Positions 48,625 to 61,832 of a stretch of DNA of 64,000 nt are shown here, in pieces. Positions within the stretch are counted from its first letter, which is position 1. The number at the start of each line of letters is the position of its first letter. The stretch is from Epiperipatus broadwayi (Eukaryota > Onychophora > Udeonychophora > Euonychophora > Peripatidae), in assembly GCA_028023455.1 (NCBI GenBank), contig JAQFVV010000276.1, forward strand, positions 1,008,545-1,072,544. The letters are read 5' to 3'. Position numbers and translations under genes: made by a program. The notes below the pieces were generated by a model. It was given only the letters and a program-made list of their open reading frames with translations, was not told the origin of the DNA and searched no databases.

Positions 48625-50438
48625 GTTAATGACGGATCCTTGATTTTTTGGTTCATACTTTACAAAAAGCAATAAATAAAAAAGAAATAATTAAAAATTT
48701 TGCAAACTTCTCATATAATAAATGTAAAGTGTGTAGAATAATTAGAAAAAAAATAGTGGTTCCTAACTTTAATATTTAACATGAACCAGAAATGTTTGGA
48801 TAAGAATTCGAAAAGAAGGTAAATATACGTTGTTTAACCCTTAAACTGCTAATTTTATCATTGGTTGTATCAGATAAAAATCAAATCTTTTAATTGGCCA
48901 ACTCACAAACTGAAGACAAAGCCTATTGTTAAAACATATTCGCCTATAATATTAAATTCAACTCAGATACGTTTATAAAAAGTATATAATTAATTTTTAA
49001 GGTTGTGAAGACAATGAAAGTTCTTTCAAAAATAAATTGCTATTTATTTATTCTAAGATATTCAATATCGGCAACATAAAAGTTATAATGTAAACAAAAA
49101 GATCGACTTTTATGTTATAGAAAAGTAAATATTTCTTTTTATTACAACTTCAATATTTGTACTAAAATCTTCAATATTTTTCGAAAATAATTTTGTTTTT
49201 TTATTATTCTCTCTGAAAATTATGTTTAATTTCCATAAATATTATTTAATAATAATTTAAATCGTATTCGAAATGAAAATCTCAGCGTTTTTCTTTATTT
49301 TCTTTGATCAGGCAGTTTCTTTGTTCTTTCCAGCCAATCAGAATGTCTTTTTCGGCTGAGAGCATGCTAAGAACCAATCACAAATAATGTTCCTTCTTTG
49401 TTTAGGTTTAAATGCGTTTTTTTTCTATTTTTTACTTCTAAAATAAATCAGAAGATGTCACCATCGTACAGAACTTTTAAAAACGAATTCAATACGTATT
49501 TAACGAATTTTTTCGTATGAAAACGGGCTGAGTTAGAGTGATTTCAGATGTCGACGAGGAGCCTCGTCGGACATGGGAAAAGGGTTAATGGGCATTAAGT
49601 GAAACTATTTTAAAGGAAGTGACTGAATTTGAATTTTTTTGATAACAAATAAAAGTAAATTAAAAATAAATTATTAAAAACAGTGTTGAATTGGGTTATA
49701 TGTTTCAGAAAATAAAAAGATTGAGTTAGAATTTTATAAATTATTCTTATATTAATGGGATAAATGTGTAGAGAATATATTATTTGTACGATGTGAGGGG
49801 AAATCATATGTGTATTGTTTAGATGTACATAAATAAAAATATAAATTAAAAATATTTTAGAAATACATAAGAATAAAAACATATATTTTATAAAAGGTTA
49901 TAATGTGATAACAATAGAAAAATCTTAATATTTAGTGCATGGACATAAGTTGCAGTTACCAAATAAAGAAATAAAAATGAAATAAGGATTCTCACAGATA
50001 AATGTGTTTTATATAAATATGATAATGAACTGAACTTTATTTTGGAGTATATGAACTTGAAAATGATTGAGAATATATTATATGGTGAATGAAAAATATG
50101 TATATTCAAAGGGTACAAACGAAGTAAAGGTTATTGATTAAAATTTTATAACAAGAAGAGGATTGTAAGTATATAATATTGAAAAGAATAAAACAGTTGA
50201 AACTAAAAAAAGAAATGGCTTTGTTTTTGGAAAAAATAATTTATTAATTATAGATTGAATAAAAGTTAATAGGAAGGAAAAGGTTAAAAAATTGAGTGTG
50301 TTATATAATAGTTTCAAAAAAATTTAATGTAAAACATCTTTATCAGTGGCTTCCATATTGTGATCTATAAACATAATGTACAGACTTATTTAAGAAGAAA
50401 ACATAATCAATTTCAATTTTTAATATACATATATATTT
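48625..50438. other. No gene called; purine-rich stretch at 49610-50330
   Basis: 49610-50330 is A/G-rich on the plus strand, like the decayed LINE at 27620-31860, but no protein motif is recognisable. The long minus-strand open frames there (49610-49882 and 49888-50118) are hydrophobic shadows of that bias. A compact hairpin lies at 49549-49573. Confidence 0.4.
49549..49573. repeat. GC-rich hairpin
   Basis: TGTCGACGAGG (49549-49559) pairs with CCTCGTCGGACA (49562-49573) with one bulged base and a 2-nt loop. It stands out in AT-rich surroundings and precedes CATGGGAAAAGGGTTAA. Confidence 0.7.
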
Positions 50439-50770
50439 AATATTGAAATACAAGTATAATGTATATACTTAACCTAGATGTAATTAAAGAGGATTTCAAC
50501 CCAGACATTCAAGATCCTTAAAGTCATCCACTACACATGGACACATACATGTAAAAGAGATAAATAATCTCCAATATACATATTTCATGCTGAACCTGCA
50601 TTCATCAGTTGGTCTGAATCATTATCTCCAAACATATATATAATCAGTGTTGGATTTATATTAAAATAGTAAATCTATAAACTTTATTGGACAGGCTTCA
50701 ATGCCTAGGTTCAAATGTTCTTTAATTACATCTATGTTAAGTATATACATTAAACTTGTATTTCAATATT
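50439..50770. repeat. Inverted repeat enclosing a minus-strand family A copy
   Basis: Arms 50439-50502 and 50708-50770 are reverse complements with few differences (AATATTGAAATACAAGT, GTATATACTTAAC, ATGTAATTAAAGA). The inner 205 bp is a family A repeat on the minus strand (CATGTAAAAGAGATAAATAA, TTCATGCTGAACCTGCATTC). The family A unit therefore sits between long inverted arms, like the tRNA-like core at 15258-15642. Confidence 0.8.
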
Positions 50771-50847
50771 ACATATTCAGCCTATCTTCTGCCCACCCCA
50801 TCTTATGTATATTTAAATGGACATAATAGAATTCTACATAAGAGAGG

Positions 50848-51024
50848 TCAGATTGACATAAGGTCAACATGAGTATGACTATAATACAGACATCATCAAA
50901 GGCTTTGAGCATTTCATCATCAGATTTTCAGTGACATGGATGGCTGAAGAGTTGAAGAGTGGAGAGGATTGACACCTGTTCATTAAAATGTGTAGATTTG
51001 CTATCTTAATATAAATTAAGTACT

Positions 51025-51069
<45 letters not shown>

Positions 51070-51237
51070 GGGGGGGGGGTGATTATGATCCAGAGATCAA
51101 ATGATATATGCTAGTTCAGCATGAGATAAGTATATTGGAGATCATTTATCTTTTTCATGTATATGTGGTCATGTGTATAGGTTATATTGGCTAGAAAGAA
51201 TGGCTATAGGGAGTTTGAAAGTTTGGGCTCAAATTAC

Positions 51238-51245
<8 letters not shown>
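50848..51245 (+). repeat. Family A repeat, full-length unit
   Basis: It starts GTCAGATTGACATAAGGTCA and follows the family order: GGCTTTGAGCATTTCATC, ATCAGATTTTCAGTGACATG, GCTATCTTAATATAAATTAA, then a long TA run (about 51022-51061) and a G tract (51067-51079). It continues through ATGCTAGTTCAGCATGAGAT and ATTGGAGATCATTTATC to the tail GTTTGGGCTCAAATTAC. The TA and G tracts are expansions of the TATATATGTGTGTG segment of other copies. Confidence 0.85.
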
Positions 51246-51271
<26 letters not shown>

Positions 51272-53076
51272 GGGTATATACATTTATTCCATTAAAAGTA
51301 ATTGATTGGCTACAAAACTTTAAAACATTAGAACAAATTTTATTTGATCAACTGTACACTAAATATGAAGATCTTTCTACTTTTGCATATTAATTATATA
51401 TAAATTACTTTTTGTTAAATTATGTCACTTTTATTAATAATAATAAATAATTATTGTTTTCTAATTCTGTACTAGCTTTGAAAAAATAAAGTAGAGCTTT
51501 TTGCTTTATAAATATATAAAAGTTGAATTTGTTGATGCATATAAGAGCAGTAATAAATATATAATGAATATTCCTCTGCTAGTGCTAAAAAGAGTTTAAA
51601 ATTTTTAAAATGTGAATACATACTTAAAAATAAAATTATTCAAATTCAATAATACATTATGGAATGGGGGGTGTCGAAAAATATATTGCACCCAAGTACT
51701 GAATCTTTGGGAGCACCATTACTGAAAATCTTTAAATTGTATAATTCTTTTATTACAAGTCTCAATAAAAAATCATTTTAAACAATTTGTTTATTTAGTA
51801 ATAAGTAACTTATATATAAGGATTATATTATATGGTACTATCCATTCTAATCATAAATAAAAGCATAAACATGCATTGGAAGTCTGCACACTTTTATGCA
51901 TAACCAAATTTATATTTAGAAGAATATATTAAATAGCATAAACATCAATAATTGCTATTTAAAGTAATAAAATTTTGAACTCTTTATTATCTAGCACCAA
52001 CATGACTATTTCTAATGTAGATTAGAAATAAAGACAAATGTATATCATTGGAATTATGTTGTTGTTTTTTTAGAAAACTACATTTGTACAAAGATTGTAA
52101 TCCAGCTTTAAGTTTTATTGTTTCAATAATAAAATAATAAAATTATAATTCATGCAAGAATATTTAATGTAAATCACATGTAGTATGATTGCTTGTTTTC
52201 AAAATTTACAGTTTGATCAATCATTTTGTGCTAATCCTCTATATATAAATGTCTTATTTTAATTTTTACTTTGCCGTACTTAAATAAGTAATTATTTTAT
52301 TCATAATTTAGGTAAAAAGATAAAAGATTAAAAACAAATTTTTAAAATTATTTTGGAAAGAAATATAAATGAGTATTTGTGTATGTTATCATTGTCGCAG
52401 ATTTTATTGACAAATAGAATATTTACAAATATTAATTTACTTACAATTTTTTAGCACATTACATTATTACACAAACAAAATGACAATTCATAATAACATT
52501 TAATAATGTGTCGTCTCTACTGCCCACCTATTAATAATTCAAAAACTACATTAATCCAAACGATGAATTTTGATGGTATATACTTATGCAATATAAATAT
52601 TTCAAGATACTATGCTTTAAAGAATTTTGTAATTTATATATCTTTTGAATGAAAAATTATGTGATGTAATTTTTTTTTTCAGAATGTGATGCATTTATTT
52701 TGATTCTAAATTTATTATAAAATTTAATATACTAATAGATATAATAAATAACTTCATTTTCTGTCTTTCACAACTGAAAAAAATATAGAATGCCAAGTTT
52801 ATTCATAATGTTCCTGGGTAATAATTTTATGAAATATATATATATATATTATTATTTTTGATACTCGTTTTTGATATATTTCTGATAAACAGGTTATTAA
52901 AAAACCACTTGATTTAAGTTGACCATTTTTTTGTGTGTGATTCTCAATTTTCTGATTACTAATATTTAATTATAAAACATTAAATGGAGAATTTATTATT
53001 TGAATATGCCTTTTATAATTTCAATGCTGAGTTCAGTGTCAGAATCAAATATTTTTACAGATAAATTTTAAAAGTG

Positions 53077-53128
<52 letters not shown>

Positions 53129-53387
53129 TGTATTTTTATTGCTTCTATAAAAGCAAGAAACTGAAATCTATAAATAGGCATAAGTAAACAAATTTGACTC
53201 TAGTATATAAAAAAATTGTATTGTGCATTTTTAGGTTATTGTCTTATGGTTAAAATGACTAACTGATGTAACAATATCATATTAATTTATTTACCAGATT
53301 TATAAAGTCATGGCCACTTCATATAGGTGTGCAGGTTATGTGGGCTTAAATGTATTTCATCATAGGGATGCCAAAACACCAAAGTAA
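51246..53387. other. AT-rich, nothing recognised
   Basis: TA runs at about 51246-51270 and 53078-53124. No coding or structural signal recognised otherwise. Confidence 0.45.
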
Positions 53388-53880
53388 TAATTAAAATTTA
53401 TATGCAAATGAAAATGTATACATTTTCTAATCATTTAATTGTTAGAAATGTTTTTAGTGTAAATATTTTTTATTTAAATATGAGAGAAATTCTTCTTTCT
53501 TAAACTTATTGTGATATTTACCCTAGCCTCAAATTTTGAGAATCATGCTCAAATTATACTACATATATACTCTTATTATTGGACTAAACTGAACAGACAT
53601 GTCATTTAATTGTGATACTTAATAAAACTTATATGCAAATGTTTATATCTCAAAATCATTTTATTGTTAGAAACACATTCTGACAGTAAATATTTTTTAG
53701 GTAAATATAAGAGGAATACTTCTTTACTTAAACTTATTGTGACAGTTCCTCAAGATATATTTCATATATCGCCTACCATTGCACAAAACTGAACAGGTTG
53801 ATGCCTTTTTGTCACTATAATTAATAAAGTTTATATGTAAATAAAAATGCTTAGATTTCCCAATCATTTTTATTTAAATA
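53388..53880 (+). repeat. Diverged tandem repeat, ~200-230 bp period
   Basis: Three successive starts can be aligned: AATTTATATGCAAATG (about 53394), AAACTTATATGCAAATG (about 53625) and AAGTTTATATGTAAAT (about 53826). Units 1 and 2 share TTATTGTTAGAAA, GTAAATATTTTTTA, TAAACTTATTGTGA and a ...AAACTGAACAG block. The third is partial. It resembles an old satellite or duplicated repeat tail. Confidence 0.65.
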
Positions 53881-56800
53881 TCCTAATTTATATAAAAAAT
53901 AACACATCACAATTAATAATTTATTTTAAAATATAACTTATTTTAAAATATTGCCTCATAATTAAAGTAATTCTGCATGTGATGAAATTATCTTTATCAA
54001 TGATTATTTTACAGAGTTTATTATGTCTTCTATAGTTTAGAATACTGGTAGAGTGATCTACTGCAGAATGTGGGATCCTAGGATCAATTCCATTGCTCTC
54101 GTGTACAAACTATTTTAATAACATTATTTCTTTTATTATGTTGTATTATTTTTTTACACATTTTACTAAATAGCCTTCTCTATTTTTAATAATGATATGA
54201 TCTTATTTTTTATAGTGCATTATCTTTTTACATTTTTTACTAAACAGTTTTATCAAAAAGTGGACTTAGATTTGTTCTTTAGCTGAAAATTTGTAATTGT
54301 TCCATAATCATACTATGGCCCAAATCTATAAAAAAAAACAGATTAAGTAAAAAACATAGTTTTTTTTTAAAATATATTATTGCATGCCAAAATATTTAAT
54401 TCTTGATAAATTTGACTTAATTATTTTGATTGTAATTTATCATCTACAGAAGATAATCTTAATTTATTTTTTTAGAATAGCAGATTATTAAATTAGTATT
54501 AAGATAGAATGTATTGCATATCCATTACTTAAGATAATAATAATTTAGATAATAAATATTTATTTATAAGATAAATTGAAAATGAAAAGTCTCTAAATAA
54601 TAAGAGCATCATATGAGAAATATTACAAAATCATTATGTTCTTCAAATTTTGCACAGGACTTTATAATGCAAGATACTCTTTATTTCAGTTGAAATAAGC
54701 AAACATTTATTTAAACCACACAGCAAAATTTATTGGAAAAACAATAAATGTTTTCACCTGATATATTCCTTTTTTGGAAAATATGCTTTTTAACTTTTTA
54801 ACAGGTTAGCATTTTAAAATCATAGTTTTAGTAGCATGTTTTACCTATAAAATCTTTATTCTACACTAAAACTCAATAAATTGAATTTGATTTTTTAGAA
54901 ATTTGAGTTTAAATTGAAAAACATTCTAGAAAATTATATTTAAACTTTGCTGAAAAATAAATTTATCATGAGAAAAGTGTTTTCAGAAGTCAATGATTAT
55001 CCAGGAAATAGTCTAAGTCAGAAATTCCACAATATCAATGAAATCTTCTTTGATTAAAATTTATTTTTAAAATGTGGATGAATAAATTGTTAATCTCTGA
55101 TAAATTTTCTAATTCTGCTATAAAATGTTAAAATTGCTTTATAATTTTTGATCCAAACACAATGTTGCTAATGACATATAAAGACATTATACTTTTCAGT
55201 ATTATAAAACATGATAATCATAATGGCCATAGCTTTCTTTGTTACAATCAAATTTATTGACTTATTTTTAAAAATAAAAAAATTGTGAATAAAATAAAAT
55301 TATACATGTATTCTTGTGATTTGATTTTAAATAATTATTATTGTGTAAAAATAATCAGAAATATTTAATAAACTATGAAAAATTTATATTTTTTATTATT
55401 CCAAACATTTCCTTCTAAGAAATTTCACAAATGCTGTGAAAACCAAATTTGAAGAATAAAACTCAAAAAAGAAAAGCTTTGAATTAAACACATGGAGATA
55501 GACTTCCATCTTTACAGAACTTCCTGAAGAATACTAACACCACTTCAAGGTTTTTATTTGAATTAATAAATCAGCCTTCACTACTTTGCAATTTTAGCAT
55601 TTAAAACATAAATCTATGGAAATATCACTAAAGACAGACATTTCTTTTTGCCATAGTTGCTCTATGATTATTTCTGATACATCCTTGGAGATTAAGTTGT
55701 CTCATCAATTCCAGAAATATTTTCATTTCTCTTGTACAAAGTTGATTAAATTTGATGCTATTGTGAGCTTGTTAATGATTTGTTAATGGATAGTGACTTA
55801 GCTCTATCCTTGGACAGGGATATCATAGGTTTAGCTTCTAAACACAGTGAATGTAACTTGGGCAACATATAAATTCTGACAGTCACATTTCAATTACTGA
55901 TTGTGGCATATTTACTGAAAAAAATTCAGATTATTTGGCTGCTAAAAAGAATTCTAATGATTATAATTAATTAGATTCAATTTCATACTCTAATGCTAGA
56001 TTGTCAGTTGCAGGGAAAACAGCTACTACAAATAATGATTTTGATCATTCTGACAATTGCCAGTAGTGCTATAAATATTAATGTTCAGGATGAATTTATT
56101 TATAAAACTAACTGCAGTCTTTCTTATTCAGCTAATAATTCTACTATTGCACCCACTAACATGATAATATTTTCCCACTGAATCACCACATAGATAAATG
56201 CCAGACAGATGTCATTTCATGTCCTGATCATTTTACTTTAGAAGTCTCACAATCTTTTTCTCTTTTACAAATTCATACTTTGATTATTAAGATGTCACAA
56301 CTTTGGATAAGCCATCAAATTATTATTCTAATTGTAGCAAAAGTATTTGATGCTCTCTCTCCTCTGTCAAAACAACTTATTTTTCTAAGAGTGGTGCAAA
56401 TAAAACCAGGATTTTTTTGTAATAGAAACTTTCATAATATAAATAATGAAAAGCAAGATACTATTAACATAAAAAGTATTGCAAATAGTAATATTAGTTT
56501 ATGGTCTAAATCATTTGTTGAGAAAAATAAAATTAGTTATGACCCTGGAGTAAAAAGTATTTATTATCAAACAAATAATATGGGTGATTTACTTTCCAAA
56601 ACACTATATTACTGATGAAGTACAACTTGATTCCAATAAGGGAAACCTAATGTATCTTATGGGGGGGGGGGGGGCAGGACTTCTAGTTCCATTTCATCGA
56701 TATATTATATCAACATCTCTTTTTCTCATCAATATTCTAATAGAAAATTATCAATTAGATTGCCTAAGAAAAGGTATTATTTAAATCATATACATAGTCT

Positions 56801-57316
56801 AATCCGTAATTCTAGATGAAATTGACATAAATTTTGTAATAAAAATTGTAGTAATTATTCTAAATTTAGCCAAAGTATTTCTAAAAATGTTAATGAGCTT
56901 AGTTTTGAAAGTCTTTTCTTATAGAGATCCTAATAATATTAACCTTTCATACTTAATAAAAAATAATGATAAATATCATAAATATTTGATTTCAAATTTA
57001 GCATCATATATTAAATTTACTAATATGAAGACATTTTTGGAAAACACATTTGAGTTTAAAGTAATATGTATAAAGATTAACATTTTAACTCTAATATTAA
57101 TAGCTTTTTCGTTTTAATTCCCAAATATAAGTATTGGAAGTTTATTTCTAATCATTTATGGCCTTGTGGCACTACATTAAAAAAAATTTATGATTCATTG
57201 GCCAGTTCATTAATACTTTCTGATTAACTTCTTTCGTCAATATTATTTTTTTATTATTGTTATTTGACTCATAAATTAATACTTCTTGATTGATTTTATA
57301 ATAATATTATTTTTTT

Positions 57317-57398
<82 letters not shown>

Positions 57399-57420
57399 TA
57401 TTGATATTTTTTGTTTTGTT
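53881..57420. other. AT-rich; unresolved open frames
   Basis: 54046-54100 (ACTGGTAGAGTGATCTACTG, then GGATCAATTCC) could be a worn tRNA-like SINE head. Open frames at 55993-56181, 56280-56615, 56584-56784 and 56887-57117 overlap in changing frames, as a decayed coding element would, but I recognise no motif. A G tract lies at 56661-56674. A TA microsatellite spans about 57319-57396. Confidence 0.35.
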
Positions 57421-57620
57421 TTTATATCAATATTAGAGGAATGAGAACTAAATTAAAACTTTTTTTAGTTTAGAAATTTATGATTTTGTTTTCCTTACTG
57501 AAACTTGGCTTAATAGCCAAATTCATGGTAATAGATTTTTGGATTATAGATATAAAGTTTTTTTATTCTGAACTGAGTCTGCTAAAAGAAAACTTATTCT
57601 TGTAGGTTTAAATACCTTTT
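57421..57620 (+). pseudogene. LINE endonuclease N-terminal scrap
   Basis: The frame reads Y-I-N-I-R-G-M-R-T-K-L-K (the N-I-R-S-L-x-x-K block that opens many Jockey/CR1/RTE endonucleases). After a frame change, V-F-L-T-E-T-W-L-N-S carries the conserved metal-binding Glu. The match fades around 57600, where a dispersed direct repeat begins. Only the first quarter of the domain is present. Confidence 0.65.
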
Positions 57621-57766
57621 AAAATAATCTTTTATAATATTACAGGAATGTATCAGCCCTTCAAGCAGAGGGCAGAATACCATTGACAGCATAGCTATCA
57701 ATGATACCCACAATCAGAATGAGCTATGCAAAGCATAACACAATCACACTTCCAGACTGTGGCCCA
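57583..57766. repeat. Direct repeat pair, left copy
   Basis: It matches 61833-62014 in the same orientation: AGAAAACTTATTCTTGTAGG, TTTAAATACCTTTTAAAATA, CAGCCCTTCAAGCAGAG, CATTGACAGCATAGC, ATCAATGATACCC, AGCTATGCAAA and GACTGTGGCC. It could be an LTR, a shared 3' end, or a SINE-like unit. Confidence 0.8.
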
Positions 57767-60279
57767 TCAACTGCTAGATTCAAACCCCTACCATTTAAAG
57801 CATTTTATTTGTTTTGAGGATCAACCTCAAGCACCAGACAATCATATGTTATATAGTCAGCATGTTCTGGATGACAGGCATCAATCCAGCATTTGATATA
57901 TCCCATGGGTAGCTCACTCTCAACCAGGATCCAGCACATTCACTTAACACATAAAATAACTCTACACTAATTTACTGGTGATGCAGTGACAAGAGAGAGA
58001 GAGAAAGAGAAAATACACAAAATAACAATTAAGCAAAAATTAATATTTATTCAAGCACACATATATAATATAACATGATGGTATGGAAATTTACTTATAA
58101 AAATAAATATAAATGATTAATCAGGCTAAAATTATCATAGTCCTTTGTTAAAGTTTATTTAAAATAAATATAAAGTGCCTATAGACAAGTATCAAAATAT
58201 CTTTACCTAGGGTTTTATAATTTTCAATTCCAACCAGTTGGCTTTTTGATCTCCATCAATGGTTTTAGGGCTTGTTTCCATTCTTGTCATGACAATGGGA
58301 GGGGAGAGTTTGTGACAACATCTATTTCACCATTTTGGCATTTGTTTCTAGTGAGAATTCAGGTAGTAACAGTTGATTTGTGGAGGACTTTGGGGCATGA
58401 AGCCCAGTCAAACACTTCTAAAGACATTCTAGCAATGCATTTTTGCTAGATCTGTGGCTTCTGCAATGATATTTTCTGCAGCAGTAATGAATGGCTATAT
58501 TCTATCCTTAGATTTCTGGATCTCTGGAGCAATGAATAATGTAATGCACAAAATGATGACCCAACTTAATTTGATCACAAAATGAGGGCAGGAATGAATA
58601 GCAATAGAGAGTGACAACTTTATACACCCCTCTATCTCATTGTTTATTTTAATCTTAATTTGGTTCTGTCTTTTAATTTTACATTTCTTTAATTAATTGA
58701 TTTTTACATCCCATAATCTTTTGCTTAGATTAATCTTTCTTTTATGGGATAGTGTACATGTTTTTCTTATAAATAAATCAATCAGCCATCTTTTAAATTA
58801 ATTAGATTATCGAAAGTTTTACTAACATTTATTTTTATAGACTAATTTTATTCTAACTTTCCATATTTACATATTTTTACTTTACAAAAATTTTTTTTAA
58901 AAAGAAAAAGAAAAAAAAGTTTTACATCTTTTTTTTTAATTCTTCTCCCCTCCCACCTTTTTATAAGACAAAATTTTATTTTACAAAATTGTGTTTTAAA
59001 ATCTACTTAACTAATCATTTTTATTTTTAAATTTTGAACTATGTAATGCTATATATGTATGTGTTTTTAAACATATATATTTACTAGTGGTACATCACAA
59101 CCTCCTCCATTTGAGAGGTAAAATGTATCAATTTGAGCCATTTTAGCTCTGATCTTTTGTTTTAAACTTTTCAATTTGATTTTTTCATTTTTATTTCTTT
59201 ACTTGATATTTTTATAATATAAATGTCCAATTGTATACAGATCAGCAAAATTACAGAGGGTGACTTTTCTTATGCTGCTGTATCTCACCAGGCCATATTC
59301 TATGTTGACTTGCAATGAATTATGTTATATATGATAACCGTGAGGGACAACTTATATTTTTCCAATGTGTACAAAAAGAGAAATTGCTGTGAGTGGCTTA
59401 TACCTGACTTATGCAATAAAAAATATTTTAACTTCAATGCTGGAATTTTTCTACCAGCCAATTGAATGAGCCCATGACTTTCTCCAATTGATCTGCATTC
59501 TAGACAGTAAAATGGTGTCACTGCAAATGGCAGTATTCAAATGACCCTATATCATATGCTAAACACAAGGCTTATTATGTATGTTGGCAATTTTCTTGCA
59601 ACAAACTGATTTGCCACTTATACTGGCATTTTTCCAGTGTACACATTTTTTGGATAAGGGAGTAGAACTATTTTTCCCAGTATGATTTGGATTGATCCAA
59701 AATCTTTCTACTGGAACTTTATCCTAAAAGTAAGGGAATATATCCCCCCTTTTCCATTTAGCCCATTATGGGTCCTAAGTTCAAATATCAATAACCATAC
59801 ATTTAATACTCTTTTCAACCTTTATCTGTACTTCCCCCCTCCATGACTATTAACTCACACACAATCTACACTCACTTGAAATATTATTTTCCTATATTTA
59901 ATTTAAATTTTATTTATTTAACTTTTATCACCATATTTTGATTTTCTACAAAGAAAACTTTTTATTTTATCATCATATATTTATGCTAAAACTTTATTAC
60001 TTTACTTTATTTTTTTTACATTATTAACTTTCAAAAATAATAAAAAAACATTCTATTTTATTGTATATATTTCACAATCTTTTCATTATCAACTCTCAAA
60101 AAAAATGTCATTTTACTTGTTTAACATTATTTTTAAATATTATATTTCATTCCCGTAATCCATAAACAAAAGAGATTTGTTTTTTCTTTTTTCACTACCT
60201 AAAAACCTGTCTAATTAATATGCATTCTAACCCCTTCTCTAAACTTTGTCAGAAAGTTCTTTTATGTTTCTTACATATC
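57767..60279. other. No gene recognised
   Basis: 57767-58620 has balanced composition with short open frames (58246-58449) but no motif. 58620-60279 is T-rich on the plus strand. A minus frame at 59521-59300 contains one Cys-x-x-Cys and no recognisable domain. Confidence 0.4.
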
Positions 60280-60584
60280 TGCTCAGACCGGGAAATCTTG
60301 ATCTACTTCTAGGCCTGTCTTGGTGTTTAAGTAGTTTGTTTCCAGATCGTAGTTAATACATTGATCATCTCCCTTTCTAGAATTATACAACCTTCTTTTG
60401 TCCCAAACAATTTTATCCCAGCTGTAATATACAATATTTATATTTTTGTCTCTTTCAAAGAGGTTAAATTTCTTCTCTTTGGCTACATGCTCTAGCCTTA
60501 TGCTGTTGAATGCTGTAAATAACTCAGACATTTTCTCCATCACTTTTTTACATAATTTTATTTTTATAACTTTCTTTATGTTAA

Positions 60585-60680
60585 CAGGGCTATTATTTAA
60601 ATGTGCATACATTTTTTACACTTTTCTCTTAGCAGGGCTATTATTTAAATGTGCATACATTTTTTACACTTTTCTCTTTC
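60585..60680 (+). repeat. 48-bp tandem duplication
   Basis: Units 60585-60632 and 60633-60680 both read CAGGGCTATTATTTAAATGT then GCATACATTTTTTACAC. 48 is a multiple of three, so the duplication keeps the frame. Confidence 0.92.
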
Positions 60681-60689
60681 CTACTGTGA

Positions 60690-61363
60690 ATATTTATATT
60701 TTTACTTTCTGATTTACTCTTCTTTTCCTCATCTTTTAATTTTACTATCTCTATTTTTGTCATGTCACTTATATCAATACTTTCTACTATTTTCACATCT
60801 TCTAGTATTTGGATTATTTCCCATATTTCCTGAATGTATCATTCTATTTTCTTGTTAATTATTTCTGTGTATTTCTCAAACCTTTCTTCAAATGACTTCA
60901 TGATTTGATTTTCTTTTATATTACTTTATACTCCCTTTTCATTATGTTCTATTTCTGGCACATCTTTATTTTCAAATTTAAGGTTATCACTTGAGTCAGA
61001 AATATTTTCTGTTTCTGGCTTAATTTCTAAGTCAGACTTATTCTCTAATTCAGACTTAAAATTTTGTTCAAAATTATATTTGTTTTCTAGTTCTGTTTCA
61101 TTTGCAATATTTGAGCTATTTAAATGCATATACTTATTTGCACTTTCCTGTTTATTTTTAGTTTCATCTACTTTAGCTATTAACTGTTTTATACTGGGGT
61201 CCAGTTTCATGCTAACTAATATTTCCCTATCTTCTAGTTGGACTATCCTCACTTCCTGCACTAATTGTTCTATTTGTTCATCAAACTTTTCTGAGTATTT
61301 TTCAAAGTTTTCATCAAAAAACCTGATAATTTTATTTTCATCTATATCATTTTGAGACTCCAT
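60690..61363 (-). pseudogene. Acidic coiled-coil protein with internal duplication, unidentified (ORF1-like)
   Basis: An ATG at 61363 opens a 145-codon frame ending TAA at 60926. The same frame then continues, with a TGA near 60846, to about 60690. The protein is rich in Glu, Lys, Asp and Ser with heptad-like helices. Segment 1 reads F-D-E-N-F-E-K-Y-S-E-K-F-D-E-Q-I-E; segment 2, about 150 codons on, reads F-E-E-R-F-E-K-Y-T-E-I-I-N-K-K-I-E. Each is followed by an L-E-D motif and a Lys/Glu/Ser-rich linker. I do not recognise the family. Retrotransposon ORF1/gag is plausible from composition; a host gene is not excluded. Confidence 0.45.
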
Positions 61364-61832
61364 TTTTGTTTTGCATCTATTACAGATTAGTTTTTTTTTA
61401 TTATTATTACTAACTCTTACAAAACAAATTTTATTTTACTTATTTTTATTTTTAAATATTTTACTCAAAGGAAGTGTTCAACTAACTCCAAAATCCCATT
61501 CCTGTCTAATTCCCACCTGACTATAAATAACACCCAATAACAAATTTATCTCTCTAGTTGCTTTTCTCTCTGGTTGCATTTTTCTCTCTCCTTTTTAATT
61601 ACATTATATATTTAACTATTATTAATTAATTTGATTCTTAATGTTTACTTTGGTTTATTTCCCTTCTCACACTGCTCACTGATCTCACTTATATAACTAT
61701 GCAATTTAGCATTTAATTTAAATCTTAGTTTCGAACTTTTTTATTTTAATTACGATTTTATTTTTTAAAATTATGCTGGATCAATTTACAGCACATTGGT
61801 ACCCAGTGGATAAAATTTGAGCCAGGTCCACA

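Noticed and set aside
49610-50118. Two hydrophobic minus-strand open frames that could look like membrane proteins
   Set aside because: They arise from A/G-rich plus-strand sequence (T/C codons in reverse); no signal peptide pattern, splice sites or conservation evidence is visible.
51022-51079. Possible CRISPR-like or regulatory repeat (TA run plus G tract)
   Set aside because: It is a microsatellite expansion within a family A repeat. No direct repeat-spacer pattern exists anywhere in the window, and the genome is eukaryotic.
55993-57117. A host gene or retroviral-type polyprotein in overlapping open frames
   Set aside because: No catalytic or structural motif could be recognised in any frame, and the composition matches flanking AT-rich DNA.
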